Of a stretch of DNA of 64,000 nt, positions 24,996 through 33,500 are shown piece after piece; within the stretch, counting starts at the first letter, position 1, and each line of letters begins with the position of its first letter. Source of the DNA: CAZSNT01 sp964607765 (GTDB lineage Bacteria > Verrucomicrobiota > Lentisphaeria > Oligosphaerales > JABHEG01). The translations under genes and the position numbers were made by a program. Below the pieces are notes generated by a model. The model made no database searches. It had not been told where the DNA came from and saw only the letters and a list, made by a program, of their open reading frames with translations. The stretch is from the NCBI GenBank assembly GCA_964607765.1, contig CAZSNT010000025.1, positions 1 to 64,000 on the forward strand, given 5' to 3'.

Positions 24996-26546
24996 ATGCT
25001 GCAGAACAAGTCAAGCCTCTTACTGGGAAGGACTCTGTTGATGGGAATGTCGTTGACAAACAGTGCTGCGCTCGCCGCCGGCAAGCCCAACATTCTGATC
25101 GTCTATGCCGATGACCTCGGGCACGGGGACATCGCATGCTACAATCCCGAGTCGAAGGTCCCCACGCCGAACATCGATCGCCTGGCTGCCCAAGGCATGC
25201 GCTTCACCGATGCGCACAGCCCGTCCACGGTCTGCACGCCGTCACGCTACGGCATCATGACAGGGCACATGCCGTTCCGGCTCGGGTACCGCGGCGTCTT
25301 CACCGGCGTCGAAGGTCCCTGCCTGATCACGGAGGACCGGCTGACGCTGCCCGGAATGCTGCATGAAGCGGGGTACGAAACCGCGCTGTTCGGCAAGTGG
25401 CACATCGGCCTGACTTTCCTCAACAGGGACGGCGTACCCGTTCAACAGGCCACGGACAAGCGCGGCGTAGGTCTCGTCCGGGAGGCGGACTTTTCACGGC
25501 GCATCCCGGACGGTCCGCTGGACCGCGGCTTCGACCACTTCTTCGGCACCGCCTGCTGCCCGACCACCGATTGGCTCTACGCATACATCGATGGCGACCG
25601 CGTTCCCGTGCCGCCGGAGGCCGTGCGCGATCGCAGCAAGCTCCCGAGCCACCCCTATTCGCGCGATTTCAGGGCGGGCCTGACAGCGCCTGACTTCGAC
25701 TTCGAGGAGATCGACATGGTCTTCCTCGAGAAGAGCAGGTCGTTCCTCAAGACACACGTGCGGGAACAACCCGACAAGCCGTTCTTCCTTTTCCACAGCA
25801 CCCAGGCCGTGCACCTGCCTTCGTTCCCGGCCCGGGCCTGCCAGGGCAAGACCGAAGCCGGACCGCACGGTGACTTCATTCACCAGTTCGACTATGTCGT
25901 CGGAGAGCTTCTCAGTACGCTCGAGGAGCTGGGCGTGGCGAACAACACACTGGTCATCGTCTCCAGCGACAACGGTCCCGAGGTACAAACAGCCTTGCGC
26001 ATGCGTGCTGATCACCACCATGACGGCGCGCGCCCCTGGCGCGGCCTCAAGCGTGATCAGTGGGAGGGTGGGCACCACATACCCATGGTCGCGCGCTGGC
26101 CGGGGAAGATCAAGCCGGGGAGCGTCACGGACCAGGTAGTCTGTCAGACCGATCTGCTGCACACCTGCGCGGCCATCGTCGGCCGGAAACTGCCCGCGGA
26201 CGCGGCGGAGGACAGCTTCAACATTCTGCCCGTGCTGCTCGGCGAAGATGGCGGGAGACCGATCCGCCCCTACACGCTGCATCAGACCATCCGACTCGAG
26301 CTCGCCATCCGGAGCGGGAAGTGGAAATACCTGGACCACAGAGGCTCCGGCGGCAATGACTACAGTCGTGGCGAACTCCGCAAGTACGCGCTGCCCGACA
26401 CGGTGCCCAATGCGCCCGGCCAGCTCTACGACGTGGAGGCCGATCCCGGTGAAACCACCAATCTCTACTTCGAACACCCGGAGATCGTGAAGCAACTCAA
26501 AGCGCTGCTCGAAGACACGAAGCAGAGCGGCCGGAGCAGACCATGA
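24996..26546 (+). CDS. Secreted sulfatase, Cys type (family S1)
   Basis: 516 residues. An N-terminal signal peptide (LLLGRTLLMGMSLTNSAALAA) implies export. The catalytic motif is VCTPSRYGIMTG, i.e. C-x-P-S-R, whose Cys must be converted to formylglycine. Metal-binding segments are YADDLGHGD and SSDNGPE; GKWHIG and RGLKRDQWEGGHHIPM are also family signatures. It should remove sulfate esters from a polysaccharide or glycolipid outside the cytoplasm. It starts the plus-strand run that continues with a cupin, an HzsA/FGE-like fusion and a fucosidase, which points to sulfated fucose-containing glycans. The exact substrate cannot be read from sequence. Confidence 0.9.
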   Translation: MLQNKSSLLLGRTLLMGMSLTNSAALAAGKPNILIVYADDLGHGDIACYNPESKVPTPNIDRLAAQGMRFTDAHSPSTVCTPSRYGIMTGHMPFRLGYRGVFTGVEGPCLITEDRLTLPGMLHEAGYETALFGKWHIGLTFLNRDGVPVQQATDKRGVGLVREADFSRRIPDGPLDRGFDHFFGTACCPTTDWLYAYIDGDRVPVPPEAVRDRSKLPSHPYSRDFRAGLTAPDFDFEEIDMVFLEKSRSFLKTHVREQPDKPFFLFHSTQAVHLPSFPARACQGKTEAGPHGDFIHQFDYVVGELLSTLEELGVANNTLVIVSSDNGPEVQTALRMRADHHHDGARPWRGLKRDQWEGGHHIPMVARWPGKIKPGSVTDQVVCQTDLLHTCAAIVGRKLPADAAEDSFNILPVLLGEDGGRPIRPYTLHQTIRLELAIRSGKWKYLDHRGSGGNDYSRGELRKYALPDTVPNAPGQLYDVEADPGETTNLYFEHPEIVKQLKALLEDTKQSGRSRP

Positions 26547-26642
26547 TCGGGTGACCATCGCGGCAACAGGAACGGATGACGAACGGGAACGTGGTCGAGG
26601 AAGAACCACCATGGATCAACAAGAACATCAGGGGTGAAGCAG

Positions 26643-27299
26643 ATGGACAGCAACAGATTTTACGAAAACGACGCCATGAGCGTTGAGCAAGTCAAGAAGG
26701 CCTACTTCGACATGTTCGAGCGGTTCAGTTATCCCGTGCCGGACGTGCTGAAGGGGGATGATTTCTGGGTCTGTGATTTCATGCAGGGCGACATCCTGGC
26801 GCTCGGCATGGGCGGCATCTTCTGGATCAATGAGAAGGGCGAGTACAAGAGCTCGGGCGCCGGCGCTTACACGGGCCCGTACAAAGATGCGCAGTTCGGC
26901 TATCTGTTGCACGAGATCTACCTGTTGCCCGGCCAGACGCTGCCGGAGCACAGCCATGTCGGCGGGCCCGAGGGTTACCCGCCCAAGATGGAGGCGTGGC
27001 AGGTCCGCTACGGCGAAGTCTACTTCTACGGCCAGTACGGGCACACTGACGATAAGCCCATCGGCGAGTGGCCGGAAAACGTCCGCCCCTGGGGTTGGGG
27101 CAAAGACTGGTTCAAGTCGACTTGCATGGCTCGACGCGACGCCAAGACAAACCAGATGTACGTCCAGTCCGACCCCGAATCATGGCACGGTCAGGTCGCC
27201 GGATCGGAGGGCGCGATTGTGACCGAGGTCGCCACCTACCACAACCACGTCACCTTCAGCAAACCGGGCATGAGCTTTGCCAACACAGGGGCGGAATAG
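26643..27299 (+). CDS. Cupin-fold protein, possible sugar-binding or isomerase-like
   Basis: About 218 residues. A cupin core is suggested by LLPGQTLPEHSHVGGPEGYP, with a His-rich metal-binding pattern, an acidic residue in MEAWQVRYGEVYFYG, and a later VATYHNHVTFSKPG. It is rich in Tyr and Trp (RPWGWGKDWFKS). No signal peptide. It lies between the sulfatase and the HzsA/FGE-like gene in one transcription unit (16 bases to the next gene), so a role in processing released sugar is plausible. Resemblance to cupin-type sugar isomerases is loose. I could not assign an enzyme. Confidence 0.55.
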   Translation: MDSNRFYENDAMSVEQVKKAYFDMFERFSYPVPDVLKGDDFWVCDFMQGDILALGMGGIFWINEKGEYKSSGAGAYTGPYKDAQFGYLLHEIYLLPGQTLPEHSHVGGPEGYPPKMEAWQVRYGEVYFYGQYGHTDDKPIGEWPENVRPWGWGKDWFKSTCMARRDAKTNQMYVQSDPESWHGQVAGSEGAIVTEVATYHNHVTFSKPGMSFANTGAE

Positions 27300-27315
27300 A
27301 CCACAGAGGGGAAAC

Positions 27316-30300
27316 ATGAGCATCCACACACGTTGCATTGCAGTACCCATACTGGCCCTGATGGCACAGCTCTCTGGCGCCCGGATGTGCGAATTGGGTG
27401 ACGTTTACGTGAGCGTGCCCGGAAAGGTGAGCGACTGGGCGGGCTCCTATCAGGCGGCCGTCACAGCACCGGACGCCTGGCGGCGGGAGGAACGAATACA
27501 GATAGGCCGGAAGTACAGCGCCCCGATCGGCGGCGACGCACTCTACATGGTCGGTGCGGTCACGGCGGACGAGGAGTTTGTTCAGGGCCTGAATGTGACT
27601 GTGGGGTCGCCTGAAGTGCGCTGCAATGGAGAAGCGCTGGTCCCGGTAGAGAAGACGTTCTACAAGCTGAATCTGAAGCAGGGCACGAACACGATCGAGT
27701 TCCGGTTCGCGAAGCGGAAGAGCTCGAAGCCTGCAGGCAAGAAAGCCAAGAGGGGCGGCCAAGGGAACTCGGCGAGCCTGCACGTGGTTTTCGTCGATCT
27801 GGACTACATCTTCACGTCGGTCGAGGACAAGATCACGTTCGCGCGCCGGGCCATCACGTTCCTCGGCGAGAAGTACGGTGACTACAAGAGCGACGCTTTC
27901 CTCAAAGAGCTTGCTTCGCTGGAAGCGAAGGGCGCATCGGACAGCGACGTCGAGGAGTTCCGTTACCGGGCGCTGGTCGCTGACAACCCGGAGCTGGACT
28001 TCGACGACGTGCTGTTCCGCCAGTCACGGTCGCGGGGCCTGCCGAGCAACTGGCGGGGCAACTCACACTACCTGCGCCGCGGGGGTAAGGAGACGAGGCC
28101 TGATTTCAGCGACAGCCTGCGCGTCCTGAGTCTGAAGGACCGTTCTGTCCGACCCGTGTACGAACCCGCCGACAAGAAAGAGGGGCTGATGGATATCTGT
28201 CTGCACTACGACGCGGACAGATTCCTCTACTCCGGCGTAGACACGAAGTCGAACACGTTCCAGGTCTACGAAATGCGCATCGACGGGTCGGGCAAGACGC
28301 AAAAGACACCGCTCTTGCCCGCGATCGACAGCTACAACGGAGTCTACCTGCCCAATGGCAGAATCCTGTTCTGCTCAACCGCGTCCCTTAACTCCGTCCC
28401 GTGTGTGGGCGGCAAAGACTACGTGGGCACACTGTTCGAGATTGGGGCCGACGGCACGGGGATGCGCCAGGTCACTTTCGACCAGGAGAACGATTGGTAT
28501 CCGTGGGTCAAGGAGAGCGGACGGGTCATGTACCACCGCTGGGAGTACACGGACAACTCCCACTACTTCACGCGTATCCTGATGGAAATGAACCCGGACG
28601 GCACGAACAACCGCTCGATCTACGGCTCCAACTCCTACTGGCCGAACACGATGTTCTACGCCAAACAGATCCCGGGGCACAGTTCGAAGTTCGTCGCTGT
28701 CGTCTCAGGCCACCACGGCGAGGCCCGTGCCGGCGAGCTGTGGCTGTTCGACTCGGCCAAGGGCGACTTCGAGACCGACGGAGCCCTGCGCAAGATCCCG
28801 GGCTACGGCAGAACGTACAAGCCCGGGATCGTGGACCGGTATGTCGTGGGCAAGCGCCCGTTGTTCCTGCATCCCTTCCCGGTCAGCGAGAACTTCTTCC
28901 TGGTGTCTGCAGTCAAGAAACCAAGTGATCGATGGGGGTTGTACCTGGTCGACACATTCGACAACATGATCAAGCTCTGCGACAGCGATCTGTACCAGTT
29001 CGAGCCCGTGCCCGTCAGACGCCGCGCCGTTCCGCCGGTGATCCCCGTACGCACTGACAGGAAGGCGGGGCACGCGATCCTCTCGATCCAGGATATCTAC
29101 GCCGGCCCGGGGTTGGCGGGAATCCCGCGGGGCGAGGTCGCTTCCGTGCGGATCTTCACCTATGGCTATGCGTACCGGATGACCGGCAGCCACGACGCCC
29201 TCGCCATCGAAGGGGGGTGGGATACCAAACGCGTGCTCGGCACGGTCCCGGTCGAAGAAGACGGCTCAGTGCTCGCGAGAATCCCACACAGTATGCCGCT
29301 CTCGATCCAGCCGCTCGACAAGGACGGGAAGGCCCTCCAGGTGATGCGCAGTTGGCTGGCCGCGCAGCCGGGTGAACTCGTGTCGTGCGTCGGATGTCAT
29401 GAGCCCAGTCGTGCAACGGTGCTCCCGGTCCCAACGATTGCCACGCGCCAGCCCCCCAGAGAGCTGGACGCCTGGTCACAGGCGGGCAGGCCCTACGGCT
29501 TCGGGTTCAAGCGCGAAATCCAACCGATTCTCGACAAGTATTGTGTCGGATGCCACGACGGCTCGAAGGCGAATCGCCCGAACTTCCGGGACGCTGCGGA
29601 ACAGACGTTCGGCAAGGCGCATTTCGGCAAGTCCTACATGGCACTTCACCCCTACGTCCGCCGACCCGGCCCGGAAAGCGATCTGCACATACTGACGCCC
29701 ATGGACTACCACGCATCGACCAGCGAGTTGTTCCAGATGCTGGAGAAAGGCCACTACGGCGTGAAGGTGGACGATCGGTCGATGCGGCAGCTGAGCACCT
29801 GGGTGGACCTTAACGTGCCCTACCACGCAACTTGGACGCAGTTCAGCAAGCAGCCCGCCATCCAGCAGTTTGCCAAGCTCACCGTCGAGTACAAGAAACG
29901 GTACTCGAACATCGACGATGAGATCGAGTGGATGCCCCCGGCTCCCGCGGCACGCCCCGAGTTCGTGAAGCCGGCCCGTGAGCAGCGTCCCGCAGCACTG
30001 AAGATGGCAGGCTGGCCGTTGCCTGAATCCGCAACAGCGAAGCCTGAAACCAAGCGGATCTCTTTCGGCAGCGAGACGCTGACGCTGGTGAAGATCCCGG
30101 CAGGCAGGTTCGTTATGGGGTCCGTCACCGGCGCGCCGGACGAGTATCCGCAGGCCGCGGTTCACCTTGAGACCCCGTTCTGGATATCCACCACCGAAAT
30201 CACGAACGCGCAATTCCGCCAATTCAGGCCGGAGCACGACAGCCGGGTCATCGACCAGCAGTGGAAAGACCACATCTACGCAGGGTATCCGGCGAACAGA

Positions 30301-30879
30301 CCGAAGATGCCGGCGATCAGAGTCACGTGGCACGACGCCATGGCGTTCGCTCAATGGCTGAGCGAGGAGACCGGGCAATCCGTCAATCTGCCAACCGAAG
30401 CGCAGTGGGAATGGGCTGCACGCGCGGGAAGCGATCAGGCGTTCTTCTTTGGCAGCACCGGATTCGAGCGATTCGCGAACCTGGCCGACAGGAACATCGG
30501 CTTGCTCGCCGTCAGGGGCGTCGATCCCCAGCCCGTGTCGGAGAACAGACGCTCGCCCCTGAACGACTTCGTGCCGCGTGACGAGTCGTTCGACGACGGC
30601 AAACTGCTCCCCGACGGCACGGCGCAGTACCAGCCCAATCCGTGGGGCCTCTTCGACATGCACGGCAACGTGGCTGAGTGGACGCGCTCCAGCTACAAGC
30701 CGTATCCCTACAACGCACGTGACGGGCGCAACGATGCCAAAGCCGCCGGACGCCGAGTCGTACGGGGCGGGTCCTGGCGCGACCGGCCCGCGAGGGCCAC
30801 TGCATCGTTCCGCGTGGCGTATCAGCCGTTCCAGAGAGTCTTCAACGTGGGCTTCCGCGTGGTCATCGAAGAGGAATAG
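27316..30879 (+). CDS. Exported HzsA-like protein with two CxxCH motifs and C-terminal FGE/SUMF1-type domain
   Basis: About 1187 residues. After a signal peptide (CIAVPILALMAQLSGARM) the N-terminal half looks like a beta-propeller (repeated YxPWV.., LYLVDTFDN-type blades). The middle resembles hydrazine synthase alpha-subunit/cytochrome proteins, with CVGCH motifs near residues 690 and 741 that could each bind heme c. The last roughly 270 residues form a formylglycine-generating-enzyme-type domain: GRFVMGSVTGAPDEYPQ, ISTTEITNAQFRQF, LPTEAQWEWAARAG, NPWGLFDMHGNVAEWT, RVVRGGSW. The catalytic Cys pair of true FGE is absent after RGGSW. Downstream of a sulfatase, it may bind glycan or act in redox chemistry, but sulfatase maturation is unlikely. 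Strong RBS (GGGG, 5 bases). Genuine anammox chemistry is not implied. Confidence 0.7.
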   Translation: MSIHTRCIAVPILALMAQLSGARMCELGDVYVSVPGKVSDWAGSYQAAVTAPDAWRREERIQIGRKYSAPIGGDALYMVGAVTADEEFVQGLNVTVGSPEVRCNGEALVPVEKTFYKLNLKQGTNTIEFRFAKRKSSKPAGKKAKRGGQGNSASLHVVFVDLDYIFTSVEDKITFARRAITFLGEKYGDYKSDAFLKELASLEAKGASDSDVEEFRYRALVADNPELDFDDVLFRQSRSRGLPSNWRGNSHYLRRGGKETRPDFSDSLRVLSLKDRSVRPVYEPADKKEGLMDICLHYDADRFLYSGVDTKSNTFQVYEMRIDGSGKTQKTPLLPAIDSYNGVYLPNGRILFCSTASLNSVPCVGGKDYVGTLFEIGADGTGMRQVTFDQENDWYPWVKESGRVMYHRWEYTDNSHYFTRILMEMNPDGTNNRSIYGSNSYWPNTMFYAKQIPGHSSKFVAVVSGHHGEARAGELWLFDSAKGDFETDGALRKIPGYGRTYKPGIVDRYVVGKRPLFLHPFPVSENFFLVSAVKKPSDRWGLYLVDTFDNMIKLCDSDLYQFEPVPVRRRAVPPVIPVRTDRKAGHAILSIQDIYAGPGLAGIPRGEVASVRIFTYGYAYRMTGSHDALAIEGGWDTKRVLGTVPVEEDGSVLARIPHSMPLSIQPLDKDGKALQVMRSWLAAQPGELVSCVGCHEPSRATVLPVPTIATRQPPRELDAWSQAGRPYGFGFKREIQPILDKYCVGCHDGSKANRPNFRDAAEQTFGKAHFGKSYMALHPYVRRPGPESDLHILTPMDYHASTSELFQMLEKGHYGVKVDDRSMRQLSTWVDLNVPYHATWTQFSKQPAIQQFAKLTVEYKKRYSNIDDEIEWMPPAPAARPEFVKPAREQRPAALKMAGWPLPESATAKPETKRISFGSETLTLVKIPAGRFVMGSVTGAPDEYPQAAVHLETPFWISTTEITNAQFRQFRPEHDSRVIDQQWKDHIYAGYPANRPKMPAIRVTWHDAMAFAQWLSEETGQSVNLPTEAQWEWAARAGSDQAFFFGSTGFERFANLADRNIGLLAVRGVDPQPVSENRRSPLNDFVPRDESFDDGKLLPDGTAQYQPNPWGLFDMHGNVAEWTRSSYKPYPYNARDGRNDAKAAGRRVVRGGSWRDRPARATASFRVAYQPFQRVFNVGFRVVIEEE

Positions 30880-30989
30880 AGCAGACAGCGCGGACAGACG
30901 TGACGTACAACGTAACCAACAGGCAGGATTGCGGGACACTGGCGGACGAGCACCGCATCGAAGCAGTGACCACGACGCAGCGGTCCCGT

Positions 30990-31083
30990 CTCCGTGATGC
31001 TGTCGACCGAGTTCGACCGCTACTTCCGCAAGACCTACGGCGAAAGCGCCGTCCCCTACCGACTCCGCGAGTGTAAGAAGTGA
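30990..31083 (+). pseudogene. Remnant of an AraC-family regulator C-terminus
   Basis: In one frame the intergenic DNA encodes STEFDRYFRKTYGESAVPYR followed by LRECKK and a stop at 31081-31083. This matches the last helix and tail of AraC/XylS regulators (YFxRxFRKxxGxSPxxYR). No upstream HTH portion is found in any nearby frame, so it looks like a degraded gene end. A fortuitous match is possible because only about 28 residues can be compared. Confidence 0.4.
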
Positions 31084-31097
31084 GAACGAGGATATCC

Positions 31098-32675
31098 ATG
31101 AAACAGAACAGACCGTTGAGCGTCGAGCAGTGCAAGGCCAATATCGCCGCGATGGTCGCGCACATGAACGAGGGCGCCACCGAGGGACCGTACCGCCCGA
31201 ACTGGGTGAGCTTGCGCACGCACGAGGCGCAGCCGGAGTGGTTCCTGGACGGCAAGGTCGGCATCTACTTCCACTGGGGTGTCTACGCGGTCCCCGCCCA
31301 CGGCAACGAGTGGTACATGCGCAAGATGCACATCAGGGACGACAATCCGAGGCAGAGCTACTACCAGCACCACCGCGACACCTACGGCGAGCCGAACGAG
31401 TTCGGGTACCATGATTTCGTGCCCATGTTCAAGGCCGAGCATTTCGACCCCGATAATTGGGCCGAGCTGTTCGTGCAGTCCGGCGCCCGCTGGGCAGGCC
31501 CGGTCTGTGAACACCACGACGGCTACTCCATGTGGGACAGCAAACTGACGCCCTGGAACGCCGGCGACACGGGCCCGAAGCGCGACATCACGGGCGACCT
31601 GGCCCGGGCGATCAAGGCGCGTGACATGAAGTTCGTCGCCACGTTCCACCACGAACGCTGCCAGAACTGGGTACCGCGCGTCGAAGGCTGGCCCACCACA
31701 TCCGACGATCCCGTGCTGCAGTTCCTTTACATGAACATCCCCGAGGTCCTGTTCAACATGATGTTCCAGGCCAAGCTCGGCGAGGTCATCGACAAGTACG
31801 AGCCCGACATGATCTGGTTCGACGGGCGCCTGTGCGACATTCTCGAGCCCTACCACCTCAATTTTCTGGCCTACTACTTCAATCGCGCCGCGGCGTGGGG
31901 CAGGGATGTCATGGTCACCACCAAGAAGCTGCAGTACCCGCAGGACGTGTCCGTGCTCGACTTCGAGAAGGGCCGAACCGCCGCGCTCACGCCCTATCCG
32001 TGGCTCAATGACGACACCATCTCAACCGGCAGCTGGTGCTACACCGACACGCTCAAGATCAAGCCGCCCCGCGAAGTGCTGCACGACTTCATCGACTCAG
32101 TGGCCAAGAACGGGCATCTGCTGCTGAACCTGTCACCCAAGGCCGACGGCACGATCCCCCAGGATCAGCGCGATTGCCTTGCCGCGTTCGGGGACTGGCT
32201 CAAACGCAACGGCGAAGCCATCTACGCCACCCGGCCGTGGCTGGGATTCGGGGAAGGCCCAACCCGCATGGCAGAATCCGGCAGCCATCTCAAGAAGGCA
32301 CTGCAGTACACGGCCGATGACATCCGCTACACACGCAGCAAGGACGGGCAGACGCTCTACGCGATCGCGATGGGCACGCCGGCCGGCACGCTGGCGCCAT
32401 CCATCATGCAGGTCAACGCCGCTGCGGATGATGCCCGAGTGGAGCTGATACACCCGGCCCGGGAACTCCCGTTCGCTGTCGAGGACGGCAGACTGGCCAT
32501 CACCGTCCCGGACGGTCTGCCGACCGACTTCGCCTACGCCATCAGGCTGACCGGCTTCGATGTCGGGCTCACGCCGGAAGCGCAAGCCAAGCGCGACGAA
32601 GCCTTGAAGAAGCTCCGGAACGGCCCCATCGATCCGGGGAAGAGACACCACGACAACATCATGTTCGGACAGTGA
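31098..32675 (+). CDS. GH29-family alpha-L-fucosidase-like hydrolase
   Basis: About 525 residues with the GH29 layout. GKVGIYFHWGVYAVPAHGNE and WYMRKM at the start of the barrel, the CEHHDGYSMWDS loop, and the predicted catalytic nucleophile Asp in EPDMIWFDGRL are seen; KNGHLLLNLSPKADGTI closes the barrel, with a small C-terminal beta domain. No signal peptide is apparent, so it may act in the cytoplasm on imported oligosaccharide. ATG at 31098 with GAGG 6 bases upstream. It ends the sulfatase run and stops 9 bases from the convergent TPR gene. Retaining exo-fucosidase activity is the likely function; the linkage cannot be told. Confidence 0.85.
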   Translation: MKQNRPLSVEQCKANIAAMVAHMNEGATEGPYRPNWVSLRTHEAQPEWFLDGKVGIYFHWGVYAVPAHGNEWYMRKMHIRDDNPRQSYYQHHRDTYGEPNEFGYHDFVPMFKAEHFDPDNWAELFVQSGARWAGPVCEHHDGYSMWDSKLTPWNAGDTGPKRDITGDLARAIKARDMKFVATFHHERCQNWVPRVEGWPTTSDDPVLQFLYMNIPEVLFNMMFQAKLGEVIDKYEPDMIWFDGRLCDILEPYHLNFLAYYFNRAAAWGRDVMVTTKKLQYPQDVSVLDFEKGRTAALTPYPWLNDDTISTGSWCYTDTLKIKPPREVLHDFIDSVAKNGHLLLNLSPKADGTIPQDQRDCLAAFGDWLKRNGEAIYATRPWLGFGEGPTRMAESGSHLKKALQYTADDIRYTRSKDGQTLYAIAMGTPAGTLAPSIMQVNAAADDARVELIHPARELPFAVEDGRLAITVPDGLPTDFAYAIRLTGFDVGLTPEAQAKRDEALKKLRNGPIDPGKRHHDNIMFGQ

Positions 32676-32684
32676 GGGCGCGGA

Positions 32685-33485
32685 TCAGTCCGTGGCAGCG
32701 GCAGGAGCAGCCGCGGTAGGCGTGGGATCTGCGGCGGGGGCAGGCGCGACGTCAGCCGGGGCAGCGCCGGCCGTCGGGGACGCTCCCTCGGCACGCAGCC
32801 GGGCAACGTCGCTCAGGGCGCTTTCCGCCCGTTTGCTGAATCTCTCGTCATCGCCTGCCGCGGCAAGTGCCGCCGTCAGGTGTTTCTCCGCCTCGTCGAA
32901 GCGGCCGCGGCTCTTGGCGCAGCGCCCGGCGCTGAAGCTACACTCGAAACGCATGTCCACCAACGGCCGAACCCCGACCGAGGTCGGCGCAGCCGCTTCC
33001 GTGGCAAGCGTCTCGAACCGTTCCTGGGCCTGCGCGATGCGGCCGTCGGCCTCCATCGCGTAGGCTTCGCCAAGCCGGGCAGTGAGGCGCAGGTGGCTGT
33101 CCGGGTAATCGCTCATGAACATGGAGAAGTATTTGGCCGCATCAGCGTACTTCTCCTGCTCGAACAGGAGCCTGGCCCGGCGCAGCGACGCCAGCTCGCC
33201 GGCAAGCGTCCCGTTGTGCTCACGCGCCACTTCAGCCAGGGCCTCGAGCCCCTTGGCGCGCTGGAGCTTCACCAGCCCCTTCTCAGCAGCCGATCGTGCG
33301 TGAGACCGCACGCCTACGGTAATGAGTACGATCAAGACCACGGCCAGCAGCACGGTGCCGCCAACCGCCAGGTTCGGGCGAATGACGCGGTCAAAAAACG
33401 ACGAAGCATTGAGCAGGAAAGAAGCGACGGCTTCCTCGAGGTCGAACTCCGGGTGTTTCGCCACGGTTCGTGTCTTCTTGGGCAT
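32685..33485 (-). CDS. Single-pass membrane TPR protein
   Basis: 266 residues. One membrane helix (LAVGGTVLLAVVLIVLITVGV, about 39-59; shown in part) follows a short cytoplasmic N-terminus. The periplasmic part has TPR-like helices (RARLLFEQEKYADAAKYFSM, DSHLRLTARLGEAYAMEADG, GRFDEAEKHLTAALAAAGDD) and ends in an Ala/Pro/Thr-rich tail. Organisation resembles YfgM-type membrane TPR proteins. It is the last gene of the SPFH/P1B/ABC operon, 15 bases after the ABC ATPase. Probably a scaffold or adaptor for that membrane complex; this is inference. Confidence 0.65.
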   Translation of the reverse strand: MPKKTRTVAKHPEFDLEEAVASFLLNASSFFDRVIRPNLAVGGTVLLAVVLIVLITVGVRSHARSAAEKGLVKLQRAKGLEALAEVAREHNGTLAGELASLRRARLLFEQEKYADAAKYFSMFMSDYPDSHLRLTARLGEAYAMEADGRIAQAQERFETLATEAAAPTSVGVRPLVDMRFECSFSAGRCAKSRGRFDEAEKHLTAALAAAGDDERFSKRAESALSDVARLRAEGASPTAGAAPADVAPAPAADPTPTAAAPAAATD

Positions 33486-33500
33486 TTAGACGTCCACCAT

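Noticed and set aside
27316..30879. Possible anammox hydrazine synthase
   Set aside because: Only the alpha-subunit-like pattern is present; no beta/gamma subunits or other anammox genes occur, and the context is polysaccharide catabolism.
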